A model generated the notes under the pieces. It was not told where the DNA came from. It ran no database searches and saw only the letters and a list, made by a program, of their open reading frames with translations. 41,587 nt of DNA from assembly GCA_003558235.1 (NCBI GenBank), contig PWMI01000052.1, positions 1-41,587 of the forward strand, in the 5' to 3' direction. The position numbers and the translations under genes are program-made. Positions 17,224 through 26,769 of this stretch are shown here, piece after piece; positions within the stretch are counted from its first letter, which is position 1; each line of letters begins with the position of its first letter. Origin of the DNA: Candidatus Iainarchaeum sp. (lineage in GTDB: Archaea > B1Sed10-29).

Positions 17224-18504
17224 CTAAGGATAAACCCGTGTTATGGTCCTTGGAAAACCAATAGTCTCCTTTATATGGCTTCTTTTAAACATCCACATCA
17301 ACATTCTTTCCAGACCAAGACCAAAACCAGAGTGAGGGACTGAACCATATTTCCTAAGGTCAATGTACCATTCATACGCATCAGGATCCATCTTATCTTC
17401 TTCTAACCTGCTTAATAGCTCATCAAGTTTCCATATTCTTTCAGAACCCCCGATTATTTCACCGTATCCTTCAGGAGCGAGTATATCATCACAAAGTACA
17501 ATCTCTCTTCCATCCTCCTGGTCTTTAGGCATGTAGAAAGGTTTTATTGATTTAGGGTAGTTATATATGGTGACTGGGACCTCCTGGTCACTTGTAAGTT
17601 GCTTCTCGTGACCGGTTCCAAAGTCTTCTCCCCAGGAGATGCTTGATCCTTTCTCTTGAAGTTCTTCCACTGCTTCAGTGTAACTTAATCTTTTGAAAGG
17701 AGGCTTAACTTTTTTGAGGGTCTCAGGATCTCTTTTGAAGTATCTTAATGTATCAGGGTGGTTTTCAGCTAGTCCCTGTGCAACGTGGGAGATCATCTCC
17801 TCTTGGAATTGAATGTTTTCATTGCTCTTAAACCACGCCATCTCTGCTTCAAGGTGCCAGTACTCTGTTAAGTGTTTGCTCGTTCTTGATTTCTCCGCTC
17901 GGAAACTCGGTGCTAAACAGTACACTCTTTCCAGGAGAGTCATGAATGCCTCCAAGTAAAGCTGTGAAGATTGAGTTAAGTAAGCAGTATCTCCGAAGTA
18001 GTCCAAGCTGAATAGAGTGGATCCTCCTTCAACCCCTGCCTGAGTGGTGATGGGGGGTTGAACTTCATAGAAATCCTTGCTTGAAAAGAAGTCACGAAGT
18101 AAATCTATGGTTGCCTGTCTGCCCTTTAGCATCTTCCGCATATCCTCGCTTCTTAACCAGAGGTGCCTAACGTCCATGAGGAAAGATTCACTGGGTTTTT
18201 CGGTTATCGGAAACTTCTCAGATTTGTGTATGTGCTTGAAGTCTTTCCCCATAACTTCATATCCACCAGGTGCCCTTTCATCCTTTTTTACTATCCCAGT
18301 TATCTCTACACTTGATTCTACTAGCGTGTTTTTGGCTTCCTCGAAACCAGGGGAGTCTTTTTTAAAGGTGCATTGAACGGTTCCAGTAGCGTCTCTGAGT
18401 ACAATGAAGGCCATCTTCTTCGTTGATCGCTCTCTATAGACCCATCCTCGCAGTAAAACTTCTTTTCCCTCTTTTTCCTTGATTTCCCCTACTTTCGTCC
18501 GCAT
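17224..18504 (-). CDS. asnS: Asparaginyl-tRNA synthetase
   Basis: OB-fold N-terminus LLRGWVYRERSTKKMAFIVLRDATGTVQC; YLTQSSQLYLEAF (AsnRS-type rather than AspRS-type); SGFGLGLERMLMWM motif 3; GFPRT. Confidence 0.9.
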   Translation of the reverse strand: MRTKVGEIKEKEGKEVLLRGWVYRERSTKKMAFIVLRDATGTVQCTFKKDSPGFEEAKNTLVESSVEITGIVKKDERAPGGYEVMGKDFKHIHKSEKFPITEKPSESFLMDVRHLWLRSEDMRKMLKGRQATIDLLRDFFSSKDFYEVQPPITTQAGVEGGSTLFSLDYFGDTAYLTQSSQLYLEAFMTLLERVYCLAPSFRAEKSRTSKHLTEYWHLEAEMAWFKSNENIQFQEEMISHVAQGLAENHPDTLRYFKRDPETLKKVKPPFKRLSYTEAVEELQEKGSSISWGEDFGTGHEKQLTSDQEVPVTIYNYPKSIKPFYMPKDQEDGREIVLCDDILAPEGYGEIIGGSERIWKLDELLSRLEEDKMDPDAYEWYIDLRKYGSVPHSGFGLGLERMLMWMFKRSHIKETIGFPRTITRVYP

Positions 18505-18580
18505 TTAACCACCATCATTTAATTCATGTGTTACTTATTTAAAATATGTTCCAACATTACGTAAAAGAGGGGTGTTTTGA

Positions 18581-19732
18581 GTGAGTAAGAAAGATAAAGG
18601 CAATTCAAAAGGATCTTTAAATATGCTTAGGGATAGAGAGAATCACTATAGGGGTATACTAAGGAACATGGGTTTCAAAGAAGTGATAAATTCCTATACT
18701 ATTCCAAAGAGGGACATAGAGCTTCAAGGACTAGGTAAGGAAGAGTATTTGTCGACCAGAGAGGGTTTCATCCCACTATGTCCAGAAACCCCATGGTTGC
18801 CCCTTATGAAGGTTGCTAGGAAAAATCTACCTCTCCCTATAAAGATGTTCGCCATTTCCCCGGTTCCTTTCAAGCAACATCATCTTTCCATTGGAATTCT
18901 AAGCTTTGAAGATGCTTCACAGGACTACTCAACTATGATTGAGAACGTAACAAATGTTTCCAGTACCAATGTAAAGTACCTGAAAACGGACGCTGCCTCA
19001 TCGTTACGTTCTGCAGGAGGTTGGAAAGATGTATTCTACCGCTCCGAAAGGATAGGGTCCCGAGGGTTCATTCCTTCGGAGGTGCTGGTTAACTACAGTA
19101 TAGATGAGCCACTCTTTGTACTGAACATTGACTTAGTTTCACTTATCTCCCTGAAACAGGGTATGAGTAAAGAAGAGGTACTTTATCCTCATCCTTCCTT
19201 GGAGTTCTCTTTCAGCGATAAAGAGATAGCAGAGACAATGGGGGTGAAGGACTACCCTAAAACAGCGATGGGTAAATTGATATCACGTAAAACCAAGAGA
19301 GAGGTTCTTAATATGAGTAGGGGGGGTTTGAAGAAAGCTAAGTTGTTTAGTTACGAGGTTCCTGAGAGAGGGGTGATTACAGGGTGGATCACTAATGCTA
19401 GAGAGGGAGGAGCGATTGCTTCAGAAGTATTTGACGAGTTCTACATTTGGGATAAGAATCTTTACCTAATCCCAAGGTTCTCAGGAGGAGGTGCGATACG
19501 GGAGGTCAGAGAGAAAGGTGCTCCAACAGGCCTAACGCTCTTGGATGCATTAGCAGACAAAGTAGCGTTCGAAGCTGAGTCATTGAGTGAATGGCGTAAA
19601 TCAATAGGATTTAGAAGTATTAAATCTCCTGAAGAAGCCAACGTATGTTTGCCTGGGAATGTGAGGTCTATTCTAAGTCCAATAGACTTTGAAGTGGACC
19701 TGGATCTCGATGTGGTAATCGAGGTCGTCTAA
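18581..19732 (+). CDS. SepRS-like class II aaRS-fold protein, probably catalytically degenerate
   Basis: GFKEVINSYTIPK, KVARKNLPLPIKMFAISP, FVLNIDLVSLISLKQGMSKEEVLYPH and C-terminal GGAIASEVFDEFYIWDKNLYLIPR...GAPTGLTLLDALADKVAFE resemble SepRS segments, but motifs 1, 2 and 3 are not canonical. Confidence 0.6.
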   Translation: MSKKDKGNSKGSLNMLRDRENHYRGILRNMGFKEVINSYTIPKRDIELQGLGKEEYLSTREGFIPLCPETPWLPLMKVARKNLPLPIKMFAISPVPFKQHHLSIGILSFEDASQDYSTMIENVTNVSSTNVKYLKTDAASSLRSAGGWKDVFYRSERIGSRGFIPSEVLVNYSIDEPLFVLNIDLVSLISLKQGMSKEEVLYPHPSLEFSFSDKEIAETMGVKDYPKTAMGKLISRKTKREVLNMSRGGLKKAKLFSYEVPERGVITGWITNAREGGAIASEVFDEFYIWDKNLYLIPRFSGGGAIREVREKGAPTGLTLLDALADKVAFEAESLSEWRKSIGFRSIKSPEEANVCLPGNVRSILSPIDFEVDLDLDVVIEVV

Positions 19733-21628
19733 CTAGATTAATCTCAGTGAATCTAGGTTATGTAGTACCTGTGTGTCGGTGTGGAACTTGTAGTTTATGC
19801 TCTTGGCGAGGTTCTTGCACTTGTTTTCTTCCCCGTGAATCGTTAGGACTTTTTTGGGGGTTGGAGTTAGTTTTTTGAAGTACCCCAGTAACTCGTTTAT
19901 GTCTGCGTGTCCACTGAATCCTTTTATCTTCTCAACATTCATGTTTAGTTCATATTCCTTCATCTGCCCGTTGTTGTCGGGTAGTGCTATCTTGTCTGGT
20001 TTTCTTTCTACTTTTCGCCCAAGTGTTCTTTGTCCTTGGTAACCTACTGAGATTATTGTGTTCTTTGGATCTTCACATGTTTGTTTGAAGTATGACAGTA
20101 TGGGTCCCCCGTCCATCATTCCACTGGGGGAGAGTATGACTGCTTTTCCTCTGTCTACTATCTTGTCTCTTTCACGTGGGTCTACTCTTTGGAAGATCTT
20201 GGAGTCAAATGGGGAGTCCCCGTGTAGTATTCTTTTCTTCACGTTTCTTTTTAGGAACTCAGGATAGGCTGTGTGTATTGCGGATGCTTCTTTGGTCATT
20301 CCGTCCAAGTAAACGGGTGCGTTGAAGTTTCCTTTTCTATAGTTCTCTTCTAGAATAAGCATTATTACTTGAGCTCGTCCTACGCCAAATACTGGGATTA
20401 GTACAAGACCGTTTTTATCTACTGTTTTTGTCACTACGTCCATAAGTTTTTTCTTACTTTGCCTTGTGTCTTCTTGTTTATCTTGTTGCCCTCCGTACGT
20501 GCTTTCGGTTAATAGCGTTTCTGCTCGTGGGAACCTTGTGTGTGCGGGGTTAAGTAGTTCGGTGTATCCAAATTTAAAGTCACCTGTGTATATGAGGTTG
20601 TGTTCACCTTCTCCTATGTGGATATGGCTTATGCTTGATCCTAGTATGTGTCCTGCGTTGTAGAGTGTTAGCCGCATGTCTGGAGTGATGTCTGTTACTT
20701 CTCCGTATCCTTTCGTTACTGAGTGTAGTATTTCTTTTTTTATGTTTTTTTCTGAGTAGGGTGTTTTTTGTCCTTCTCTTTTGTTTATCTTCACGTAGTC
20801 TTTTTGAAGGAGGGTCATGAGGTCCCTTGTGGGTTCAGTTGAGTAAACTGGTCCTTCGTAGCCGTAGTTGTATAGGTATGGTACGAATCCGCCATGGTCT
20901 AGGTGGGCGTGGCTTACTACTACTGCGTCCAGTTCATCTAGGGAGAAGTTGATTGTGCTGAGTAGGGGGTATGCTTCTTCTCCTTCGACTCCTAGTTTTA
21001 TTCCGCAGTCGAGCATTATTTTACTGTTTGGGGTTTCAAGTAGGAAACAACTTCTTCCGACTTCTCTGCTTGCTCCTAGGGAGGTTATTTTGACCCACTT
21101 TATTTCTTCTGGGGGTTCTCGATATATCTTTTCCCCTAGCTCGGTTAGTATCTTTTTTCTTTCGCTTCCTTCATTTATCATCATCTGGCGAATTGCTTTT
21201 AGGGTGGTGGATTCGCCGGTTGGTATTCTCTGGAGCTTTGGTTTCCAACCTGTTTTTATGTTGATCTTTTTTATGGTTTTTCCGCCTTTTCCTATTACTA
21301 ATCCTAGTTTATCCGCGGTGATTACTACTTCGTTGAAGTCTGGATTGAACTCTATTGTTTGTATCTCTGCGTCGGAGGGAACTATTTCTTTGATCATCTT
21401 TTCGGCTCTTTCTGGGGGTTCGAGCATCGAGTCATCTGCTCGTGGAACGAATCTTTTTTTGAAGTTCTCTGCGAGGTGTTTTATTATGTCTCCTTTGTTC
21501 AGAAGTTTTGAGATGTTTTTTGAGTACAGAACGAGGTCTGGTCCTTCTGCTTCTACTTTTGTTAACATTGCTTCTGGGGGTGTTGCGTCCTTTATTTTTT
21601 CTTTTAGTTCTTCTAGGTATGTGTCCAT
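19733..21628 (-). CDS. aCPSF1: KH-domain metallo-beta-lactamase/beta-CASP transcription-termination ribonuclease
   Basis: N-terminal KH region (VVITADKLGLVIGKGGKTIKKI); HAHLDHGGFVPYLYNYGYEGPVYSTEPTRDLMTLL; GFSGHADINELLGYF; LTIHGEENKC. Confidence 0.95.
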   Translation of the reverse strand: MDTYLEELKEKIKDATPPEAMLTKVEAEGPDLVLYSKNISKLLNKGDIIKHLAENFKKRFVPRADDSMLEPPERAEKMIKEIVPSDAEIQTIEFNPDFNEVVITADKLGLVIGKGGKTIKKINIKTGWKPKLQRIPTGESTTLKAIRQMMINEGSERKKILTELGEKIYREPPEEIKWVKITSLGASREVGRSCFLLETPNSKIMLDCGIKLGVEGEEAYPLLSTINFSLDELDAVVVSHAHLDHGGFVPYLYNYGYEGPVYSTEPTRDLMTLLQKDYVKINKREGQKTPYSEKNIKKEILHSVTKGYGEVTDITPDMRLTLYNAGHILGSSISHIHIGEGEHNLIYTGDFKFGYTELLNPAHTRFPRAETLLTESTYGGQQDKQEDTRQSKKKLMDVVTKTVDKNGLVLIPVFGVGRAQVIMLILEENYRKGNFNAPVYLDGMTKEASAIHTAYPEFLKRNVKKRILHGDSPFDSKIFQRVDPRERDKIVDRGKAVILSPSGMMDGGPILSYFKQTCEDPKNTIISVGYQGQRTLGRKVERKPDKIALPDNNGQMKEYELNMNVEKIKGFSGHADINELLGYFKKLTPTPKKVLTIHGEENKCKNLAKSINYKFHTDTQVLHNLDSLRLI

Positions 21629-21733
21629 AAGTACTGCTCCTCTATATGTGTCTTTATTTGTGTTTAAGGGTTATTAGTATCTCTCTTTAGGGGTAGTTGC
21701 TGCAGGGCTTTCAATGGGTTGGGTGAGCCATTG

Positions 21734-22393
21734 TTATATGCTTCTTAGCTTCACTTTCTTCTTCAGTTCTTCTATTTCCTCTTGCGTGTACTTCTTTGTT
21801 CCGTCTTTTGTTATCTTCATTAGGTGTATCTTTCTGCCACCGCTTGCGGAATCTCTTTCTTTTGCTGCGTGTATTGCTTTGAGTGCTATTTTTATGTTTT
21901 CATCTACGTTGTTATCTTCTTCGTAGTAATTTTCGAGTACTCCGTAGGCTATCTGTGATCCTGATCCTGTTGCGGCTGCTTTCTCTTCTATTAGGGATCC
22001 TACTGCGTCCATGGAGTATAGTTTGGGTTCTTCGTCGTATCCTGCTACTAGCAGCTGCACGAAGTATGGGAACATTTTGTTTCCTTGAAGTATGTTTGAG
22101 AGTAGTGTTGCTGCGGACTCTATTTTTACTTTCTTTTTTCTTTCAAGTTGGTAGAGGCTTGTTTCTGCTTTCATTAATCTTCCAAGGGACTGTGCATCTG
22201 ATACTAATCCCGCGATGGTTATCGCTATGTGGTCTTGTATTGGAATTATTTTATCGGTGTACTTGTTGGATACTAATCTACCCATGCTCGCTTGGCTTTC
22301 TGTTGCGATTACTACTCCGTCACTTGACTTTATTCCAAGGGTAGTGGTTCCTGTTTCTATTTTCTTAACTCCATTTTGTTCTTCTTGTTTCAT
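21734..22393 (-). CDS. psmB: Proteasome beta subunit
   Basis: Propeptide then ETG|TTTLGIKSSDGVVIATESQASMG; GSGSQIAYGVLE; RDSASGGRKIHLMKI. Confidence 0.93.
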   Translation of the reverse strand: MKQEEQNGVKKIETGTTTLGIKSSDGVVIATESQASMGRLVSNKYTDKIIPIQDHIAITIAGLVSDAQSLGRLMKAETSLYQLERKKKVKIESAATLLSNILQGNKMFPYFVQLLVAGYDEEPKLYSMDAVGSLIEEKAAATGSGSQIAYGVLENYYEEDNNVDENIKIALKAIHAAKERDSASGGRKIHLMKITKDGTKKYTQEEIEELKKKVKLRSI

Positions 22394-22467
22394 TTAATCA
22401 TCTCGTTTGTAAAAGAAGGGTTTGAGTGAGTTGTTTACATTCTTATTGTTGAGGTATTTAAACTTTG

Positions 22468-23178
22468 TTATTTGTTTTCTCCTTGCTTTTTGTCTTTCTC
22501 CTTCTCTTCTTCCTTATTTTCTTTTTCTTTGTATTCTTCTATCTTTATTTCCCCGTAGCTTGTGCTTTCCTTTATTCTATCTGCCAGGATCTTTTTTACT
22601 TCTTCTTTTTCTTTACCTAGCTTTCCTTCTGGAACGTGTATGGATAAACTGTTTTCTTTTTCCTCTAACTTTATCTCTTCTTCTTTGTAAGGCGTCAGTT
22701 TTCGCATTAGGGCCTTGGCTTTTTCGGAATCTTTTTTGAATTTCTTAATTAGTTTCACTTTGAACTTAAGGTCTTTTCCAGCAAGGGGGTTGTTAAAGTC
22801 AACTCTTACTCTTCCTCCTGAGACTGTTTGTATCTTTGCTGGCTGTCCATCTAGGAGTACCGTTAGGCCGGGTATGGGTGTTACTTCTGTTTTTTTGAAG
22901 TCTTTCTTCGGAACTAGATCGATTTTACCTGGGTCTCTTGGCCCGTAAGCTTTTTTTGAAGGTACTTCTACTTCTTTCTCTTCTCCTTCATCCATTTTTT
23001 TTACTTGATCTATGAGTCCTTTTACTACTCCATCCTCTCTCGTGATTATCTCCGGTTGGTAAAGTGTTTTGGAGTTGAAGATGCCTTCTCCTTTGGCTAC
23101 GTCTTCTCTAGTGGTGTCGAAGACTTCATTTGTTCTTTTTATTCTTCCTGTGTAGTCTATTTCGTAGAATTCATCCAT
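22468..23178 (-). CDS. FKBP-type peptidyl-prolyl isomerase (SlyD-like insert) with extended C-terminus
   Basis: IDYTGRIKRTNEVFDTT; KKMDEGEEKEVEVPSKKAYGPRDP; LTVLLDGQPAKIQTVSGGRVRVDFNNPLAGKDLKFKVKL. Confidence 0.9.
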   Translation of the reverse strand: MDEFYEIDYTGRIKRTNEVFDTTREDVAKGEGIFNSKTLYQPEIITREDGVVKGLIDQVKKMDEGEEKEVEVPSKKAYGPRDPGKIDLVPKKDFKKTEVTPIPGLTVLLDGQPAKIQTVSGGRVRVDFNNPLAGKDLKFKVKLIKKFKKDSEKAKALMRKLTPYKEEEIKLEEKENSLSIHVPEGKLGKEKEEVKKILADRIKESTSYGEIKIEEYKEKENKEEEKEKDKKQGENK

Positions 23179-23312
23179 CTATACTACCTTTTTATCTTCG
23201 TGTAATCCTCTTTGTAACTCGCTTAAAGTTAAATACTTTGGGTTCACTATTATTAATTAATCTAAGGGATTAAAAAGTTAAGTAATTTAGGAGAAAAATT
23301 AGAGGGGTTTTT

Positions 23313-24422
23313 ATGGGTAGAAAAGGATTACTCTTCATGTTGATAGTGATAATGGGCTTGTCTTTAGGGCCACTAACTTACTTTTATGGGGGAACACAGG
23401 AGCAGATAGGTGTTGATGAGCCGCCGGAGGAAGGTGAAAGACAGTTCTATGTTTCAGAATCTAACTTCACTGGAACGGTTAATAGGGTAGATCCTTACGT
23501 GTTTTTTTTAGGATCTAAGTATGATAACTCACGGGAACAAGCAGAGCAAGAACTCAACGAGGTCCTTCCTGAAGTTGAAAATTACTCGATCTCGATCAAC
23601 CTCGCTGAGGGGGAACACGGGCTCTGGCGATACACTATAGCTATACCTGTAAACAGTACAGCTGTAGCTAGTGAGTATGGTTTCAAGATGTCTTTCTTAC
23701 TTTCAAACCACTATCAAAACACTGTTACGTACAGGAAAGCGCGTGTTAAGATGCCTTCGCAGGTGAGTGCGAAGACTATCGAAGAGGGCAAGAGTATTCA
23801 GGTGGTTACGGACAACAGGACTATTGACGCAAATGTGATTTACTCCCAGGGGATGGGTAGGGTAGAGATAACTTGCCCAAGGATAATTTCAAGTACAGCG
23901 GGGAGGTTAACTGAGGTCCTAGCCAGGTGTGCTCAGAAGGAGGACACATTCTTCAAGTACGGGGTGACTCAAACACACTTCAGTAGAGCGGGAGAAACGG
24001 GAAGGCTCAATCAAACGCTGAATGTTCAAAACATCATTTACTACGAGGCAGAGTATGACTACTCACAGGTAGCTAACTTCTCAACAGGTGAACTAGAGGA
24101 CCTATCGGCTGAAATAAGGGTAGATAGGACCAAGAAATCACTTGAAGTGAAAGCGATGGAAGAGAAAGACTTTAATCAAACCGAAGAGTACCTGATTGAG
24201 AGGGGTCTTGAAAAAGTCAAAGAAACAACTCTTCTCCTTGAGGTGGATATCCCTGAGGTGGTCGTGATTGACTCCATTGAGTATGAGATTGTTCCAAGGG
24301 AACTTGATACTGCTGAAGTAAGGGTCCCAAGAGATGACTACAAGGATTCAATGGAGTTTGAAGTCGTGTACCGGATACTGTACGGAAAAATATTTGCTCT
24401 CAGAGTAAACTACTTAGGTTAA
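23313..24422 (+). CDS. Uncharacterised membrane-anchored/exported protein
   Basis: N-terminal LLFMLIVIMGLSLGPLTYFYGG hydrophobic segment; 369 aa; no domain recognised. Confidence 0.7.
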   Translation: MGRKGLLFMLIVIMGLSLGPLTYFYGGTQEQIGVDEPPEEGERQFYVSESNFTGTVNRVDPYVFFLGSKYDNSREQAEQELNEVLPEVENYSISINLAEGEHGLWRYTIAIPVNSTAVASEYGFKMSFLLSNHYQNTVTYRKARVKMPSQVSAKTIEEGKSIQVVTDNRTIDANVIYSQGMGRVEITCPRIISSTAGRLTEVLARCAQKEDTFFKYGVTQTHFSRAGETGRLNQTLNVQNIIYYEAEYDYSQVANFSTGELEDLSAEIRVDRTKKSLEVKAMEEKDFNQTEEYLIERGLEKVKETTLLLEVDIPEVVVIDSIEYEIVPRELDTAEVRVPRDDYKDSMEFEVVYRILYGKIFALRVNYLG

Positions 24423-24754
24423 TCTGATAGGTTGATTATGGCTTCAGCGAGATCTCCATCCGTTTTCTTGAGTTCTTCCCTAGCTTTTTCTTCGGAAACA
24501 CCTGTCTTAACTACCACCATCTCAACGTCCTCATCATCGAAACTCTCTTTGTCAGCTTCCTCTAGTTTACCCATCACTTGAATTATTTCTTGCCCCTGCA
24601 TGTTTATGATGGACACTTTGGGGTTCTTGACGATGTAGTTCTTGTCTCCCTCTATCTTTACTTTGTTTGCTTCTATTTCCTGGGTGTCTATACCCATCTT
24701 CTTCATCATTTTAGACATTTTTTTCGGGTCAAGTGAACCCATTCCTGGCATCAT
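24419..24754 (-). CDS. nac: Nascent polypeptide-associated complex protein (NAC domain plus UBA)
   Basis: MMPGMGSLDPKKMSKMMKKMGI; VKNPKVSIINMQGQEIIQVMG; C-terminal UBA VEMVVVKTGVSEEKAREELKKTDGDLAEAIINL. Confidence 0.92.
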   Translation of the reverse strand: MMPGMGSLDPKKMSKMMKKMGIDTQEIEANKVKIEGDKNYIVKNPKVSIINMQGQEIIQVMGKLEEADKESFDDEDVEMVVVKTGVSEEKAREELKKTDGDLAEAIINLSD

Positions 24755-24806
24755 AGATAGACCTCCAACCGTTTTCTATTTAAAGTTACATTTCCTTATC
24801 TTCTGT

Positions 24807-25460
24807 ATGTCAACTATCTTAGGAAGGTTCTCTGAGTATTTAAGTATTGGGGAAAAAGGAGAAGATGAGGGGAAGGACCCCGAGGTGCTAAGTGAGAGAG
24901 AGGAGGCTATCAGATTATATATGGAACAGGGGGGCATAATAAAGATAGAGGGGTCTGGTAAGAGGTCTCGTTTGGTTTATCCTGGGGAGGATAGGATAAA
25001 CAAACAGATCGAGAGTCTTAAGTATAAAGAAGAGTATTTGAGGAGGGAACTATCAAACCTTAAGAGGAAACAGAGGGAACTTGTCAGTAGGGCGATAGGT
25101 TCCGTGAAGAAGGTCTTTAACCCGGTTTATTGGCAGCATAAAATTCAGAAGAGACGTGATGAAGATTATTTAGCTGTTTACGAGGAGATAGATCCTCCTA
25201 TGGAGAAGTTGGATGATCCGAAGTACAAGAGCATGCTTGAAATGTTTGTTAGGGAGCCAGAGTATAGGGAAAGGTTGCTTGAGGCCTCTAGAAGCGAATT
25301 AGGTAGGGGCAGGGACACGCTGAAGGAAAGGGCGATTAGGAGAGATGAATTCACTAATGGGGTCGTTGAGAATAGGATAAAAAAGTTGGAAGATCAATTG
25401 GAAGAGTATAAAGAGAAGAAGAGGGCTTTAAGGGTCCTTTTAAAGTGGTCTCGGCAGTAG
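24807..25460 (+). CDS. Uncharacterised 217-aa charged/coiled-coil protein
   Basis: ATG 24807 (MSTILGRFSEYLSIGEKG) lies just upstream of and divergent from nac; the ORF-track start at 24642 would overlap nac. Confidence 0.65.
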   Translation: MSTILGRFSEYLSIGEKGEDEGKDPEVLSEREEAIRLYMEQGGIIKIEGSGKRSRLVYPGEDRINKQIESLKYKEEYLRRELSNLKRKQRELVSRAIGSVKKVFNPVYWQHKIQKRRDEDYLAVYEEIDPPMEKLDDPKYKSMLEMFVREPEYRERLLEASRSELGRGRDTLKERAIRRDEFTNGVVENRIKKLEDQLEEYKEKKRALRVLLKWSRQ

Positions 25461-25472
25461 GGTTTTTAGTTA

Positions 25473-26675
25473 CTATGTGAAGTGTTCTTCTAGTACTTTC
25501 TTAACTTTGTCTTCAGGGTAGGCTAGTTTTATTAGGGTGGTGTTTCCTCTGACTCCTTTTCCGGAGATGTTTGTCGTTACTAGTCCAAGCATATCTAGGT
25601 CGTGTATGTATTCTCTGCACCACCTGGCTGTCTTCGGTTCTTTCCCCCGTGATTTGCAGAGTGATTCGTATCTTTCGTAAACCTGTCCTGACATTAGTGT
25701 TTTTTTATCTATGGATCCATCTAGTTTTTCGTAGTGGCCTGTGTTGGATGTTAACTGCGCTATCCCGTATAGTAGTATCTTTTGATGTTCTGGGAGTGTT
25801 TTTATGGTTTCGTAAACTATTTCTTCTTCAACGCTTTCTCTGGCGATCTTAACGTGGTTATCTGTTACTTTTTTGGATTCTTCATCATCTGCTACATCCC
25901 CGGCTTTCTGCATGAGTATTAGTGCTCTTCTAGCGTCACCGGATTCCTGTGCGGACATGGCGGCAGCTAGGTTGATGGCGGATTTGCTCACGGCATCTTC
26001 TTTGAATCCTGTTTTTATTCTTTGTTCTATTATTTCTTTCAATTCATCTGCGTTGTAGGGGGGGAATACCATTTCTTCTTCACAGAGTGTGGACTTGCTT
26101 CTTGGGTCTAATCTATCTTTGAAGCTAACATCGTTTGTTATTCCTATGAGTATTAATTGGCCATTTTGAACTTCGTCATTTATCCTGGTTAGTGTGTAGA
26201 GAAGATCGTCTAGGTTACCGTTCTTATCTACTTCGTCCAACATCACTATGAAGTTTGTCTTTGTCTTATCGATGTACTTGATTAATTTGTCGTGAAGGTG
26301 AGCGAAGGGGTATCCGATGAACTCCTGTTCAGGGTAGCAGTACTCGACCATCTTAAGAAGAACCTGGTACTTCGTGTTCTGGATTCTGCAATTAACGTGC
26401 ACAGCATCCACTGTTACCTTATATTTGTCTTTAACCTGTATTAATCTACTTAAAACATGTTTAGCGACACTTGTTTTACCTGTCCCGGTTTTCCCATATA
26501 GAAAAAGATTTTTGGAGGTTTTATTGGATAGAGAGGGTGCTAAAACTTTCATTATCTTCTCTATTTCTTTTTCTCTGTGTGGAAGATTATCAGGGATGTG
26601 GTGTGGGCTTATGACGTTCCGGTCTTTGAAGACTGTCTCCTTTGTCAGTTCTCTTTCGAAGATATCGTTCATCAA
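25473..26675 (-). CDS. cdc6: Orc1/Cdc6 replication initiator
   Basis: FLYGKTGTGKTSVAKHVLSRL Walker A; FIVMLDEVDKNG Walker B; ITNDVSFKDRLDPRSKSTL sensor 1; GDARRALILMQKAGDVA; C-terminal wHTH. Confidence 0.94.
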   Translation of the reverse strand: MMNDIFERELTKETVFKDRNVISPHHIPDNLPHREKEIEKIMKVLAPSLSNKTSKNLFLYGKTGTGKTSVAKHVLSRLIQVKDKYKVTVDAVHVNCRIQNTKYQVLLKMVEYCYPEQEFIGYPFAHLHDKLIKYIDKTKTNFIVMLDEVDKNGNLDDLLYTLTRINDEVQNGQLILIGITNDVSFKDRLDPRSKSTLCEEEMVFPPYNADELKEIIEQRIKTGFKEDAVSKSAINLAAAMSAQESGDARRALILMQKAGDVADDEESKKVTDNHVKIARESVEEEIVYETIKTLPEHQKILLYGIAQLTSNTGHYEKLDGSIDKKTLMSGQVYERYESLCKSRGKEPKTARWCREYIHDLDMLGLVTTNISGKGVRGNTTLIKLAYPEDKVKKVLEEHFT

Positions 26676-26769
26676 ATCATCCTTTAGTTTAAAATACCTT
26701 GATATCTATAATAATATACCAGTACAGAATATTGTATTCATAGTGGAATAAAAATAGGAGGTAAGATAA
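26676..26769. promoter_or_regulatory. Divergent cdc6/sepF promoter region; possible replication-origin element
   Basis: 94-bp AT-rich intergene; GAATA-TTG-TATTC dyad at 26727-26739 followed by attCATAGTGGaat; AGGAGGT SD before sepF. Confidence 0.35.

Noticed and set aside
20868-21677. 269-aa plus-strand ORF opposite aCPSF1
   Set aside because: Mirror ORF of a strongly supported conserved gene; Ser/Phe-rich composition typical of antisense reading.
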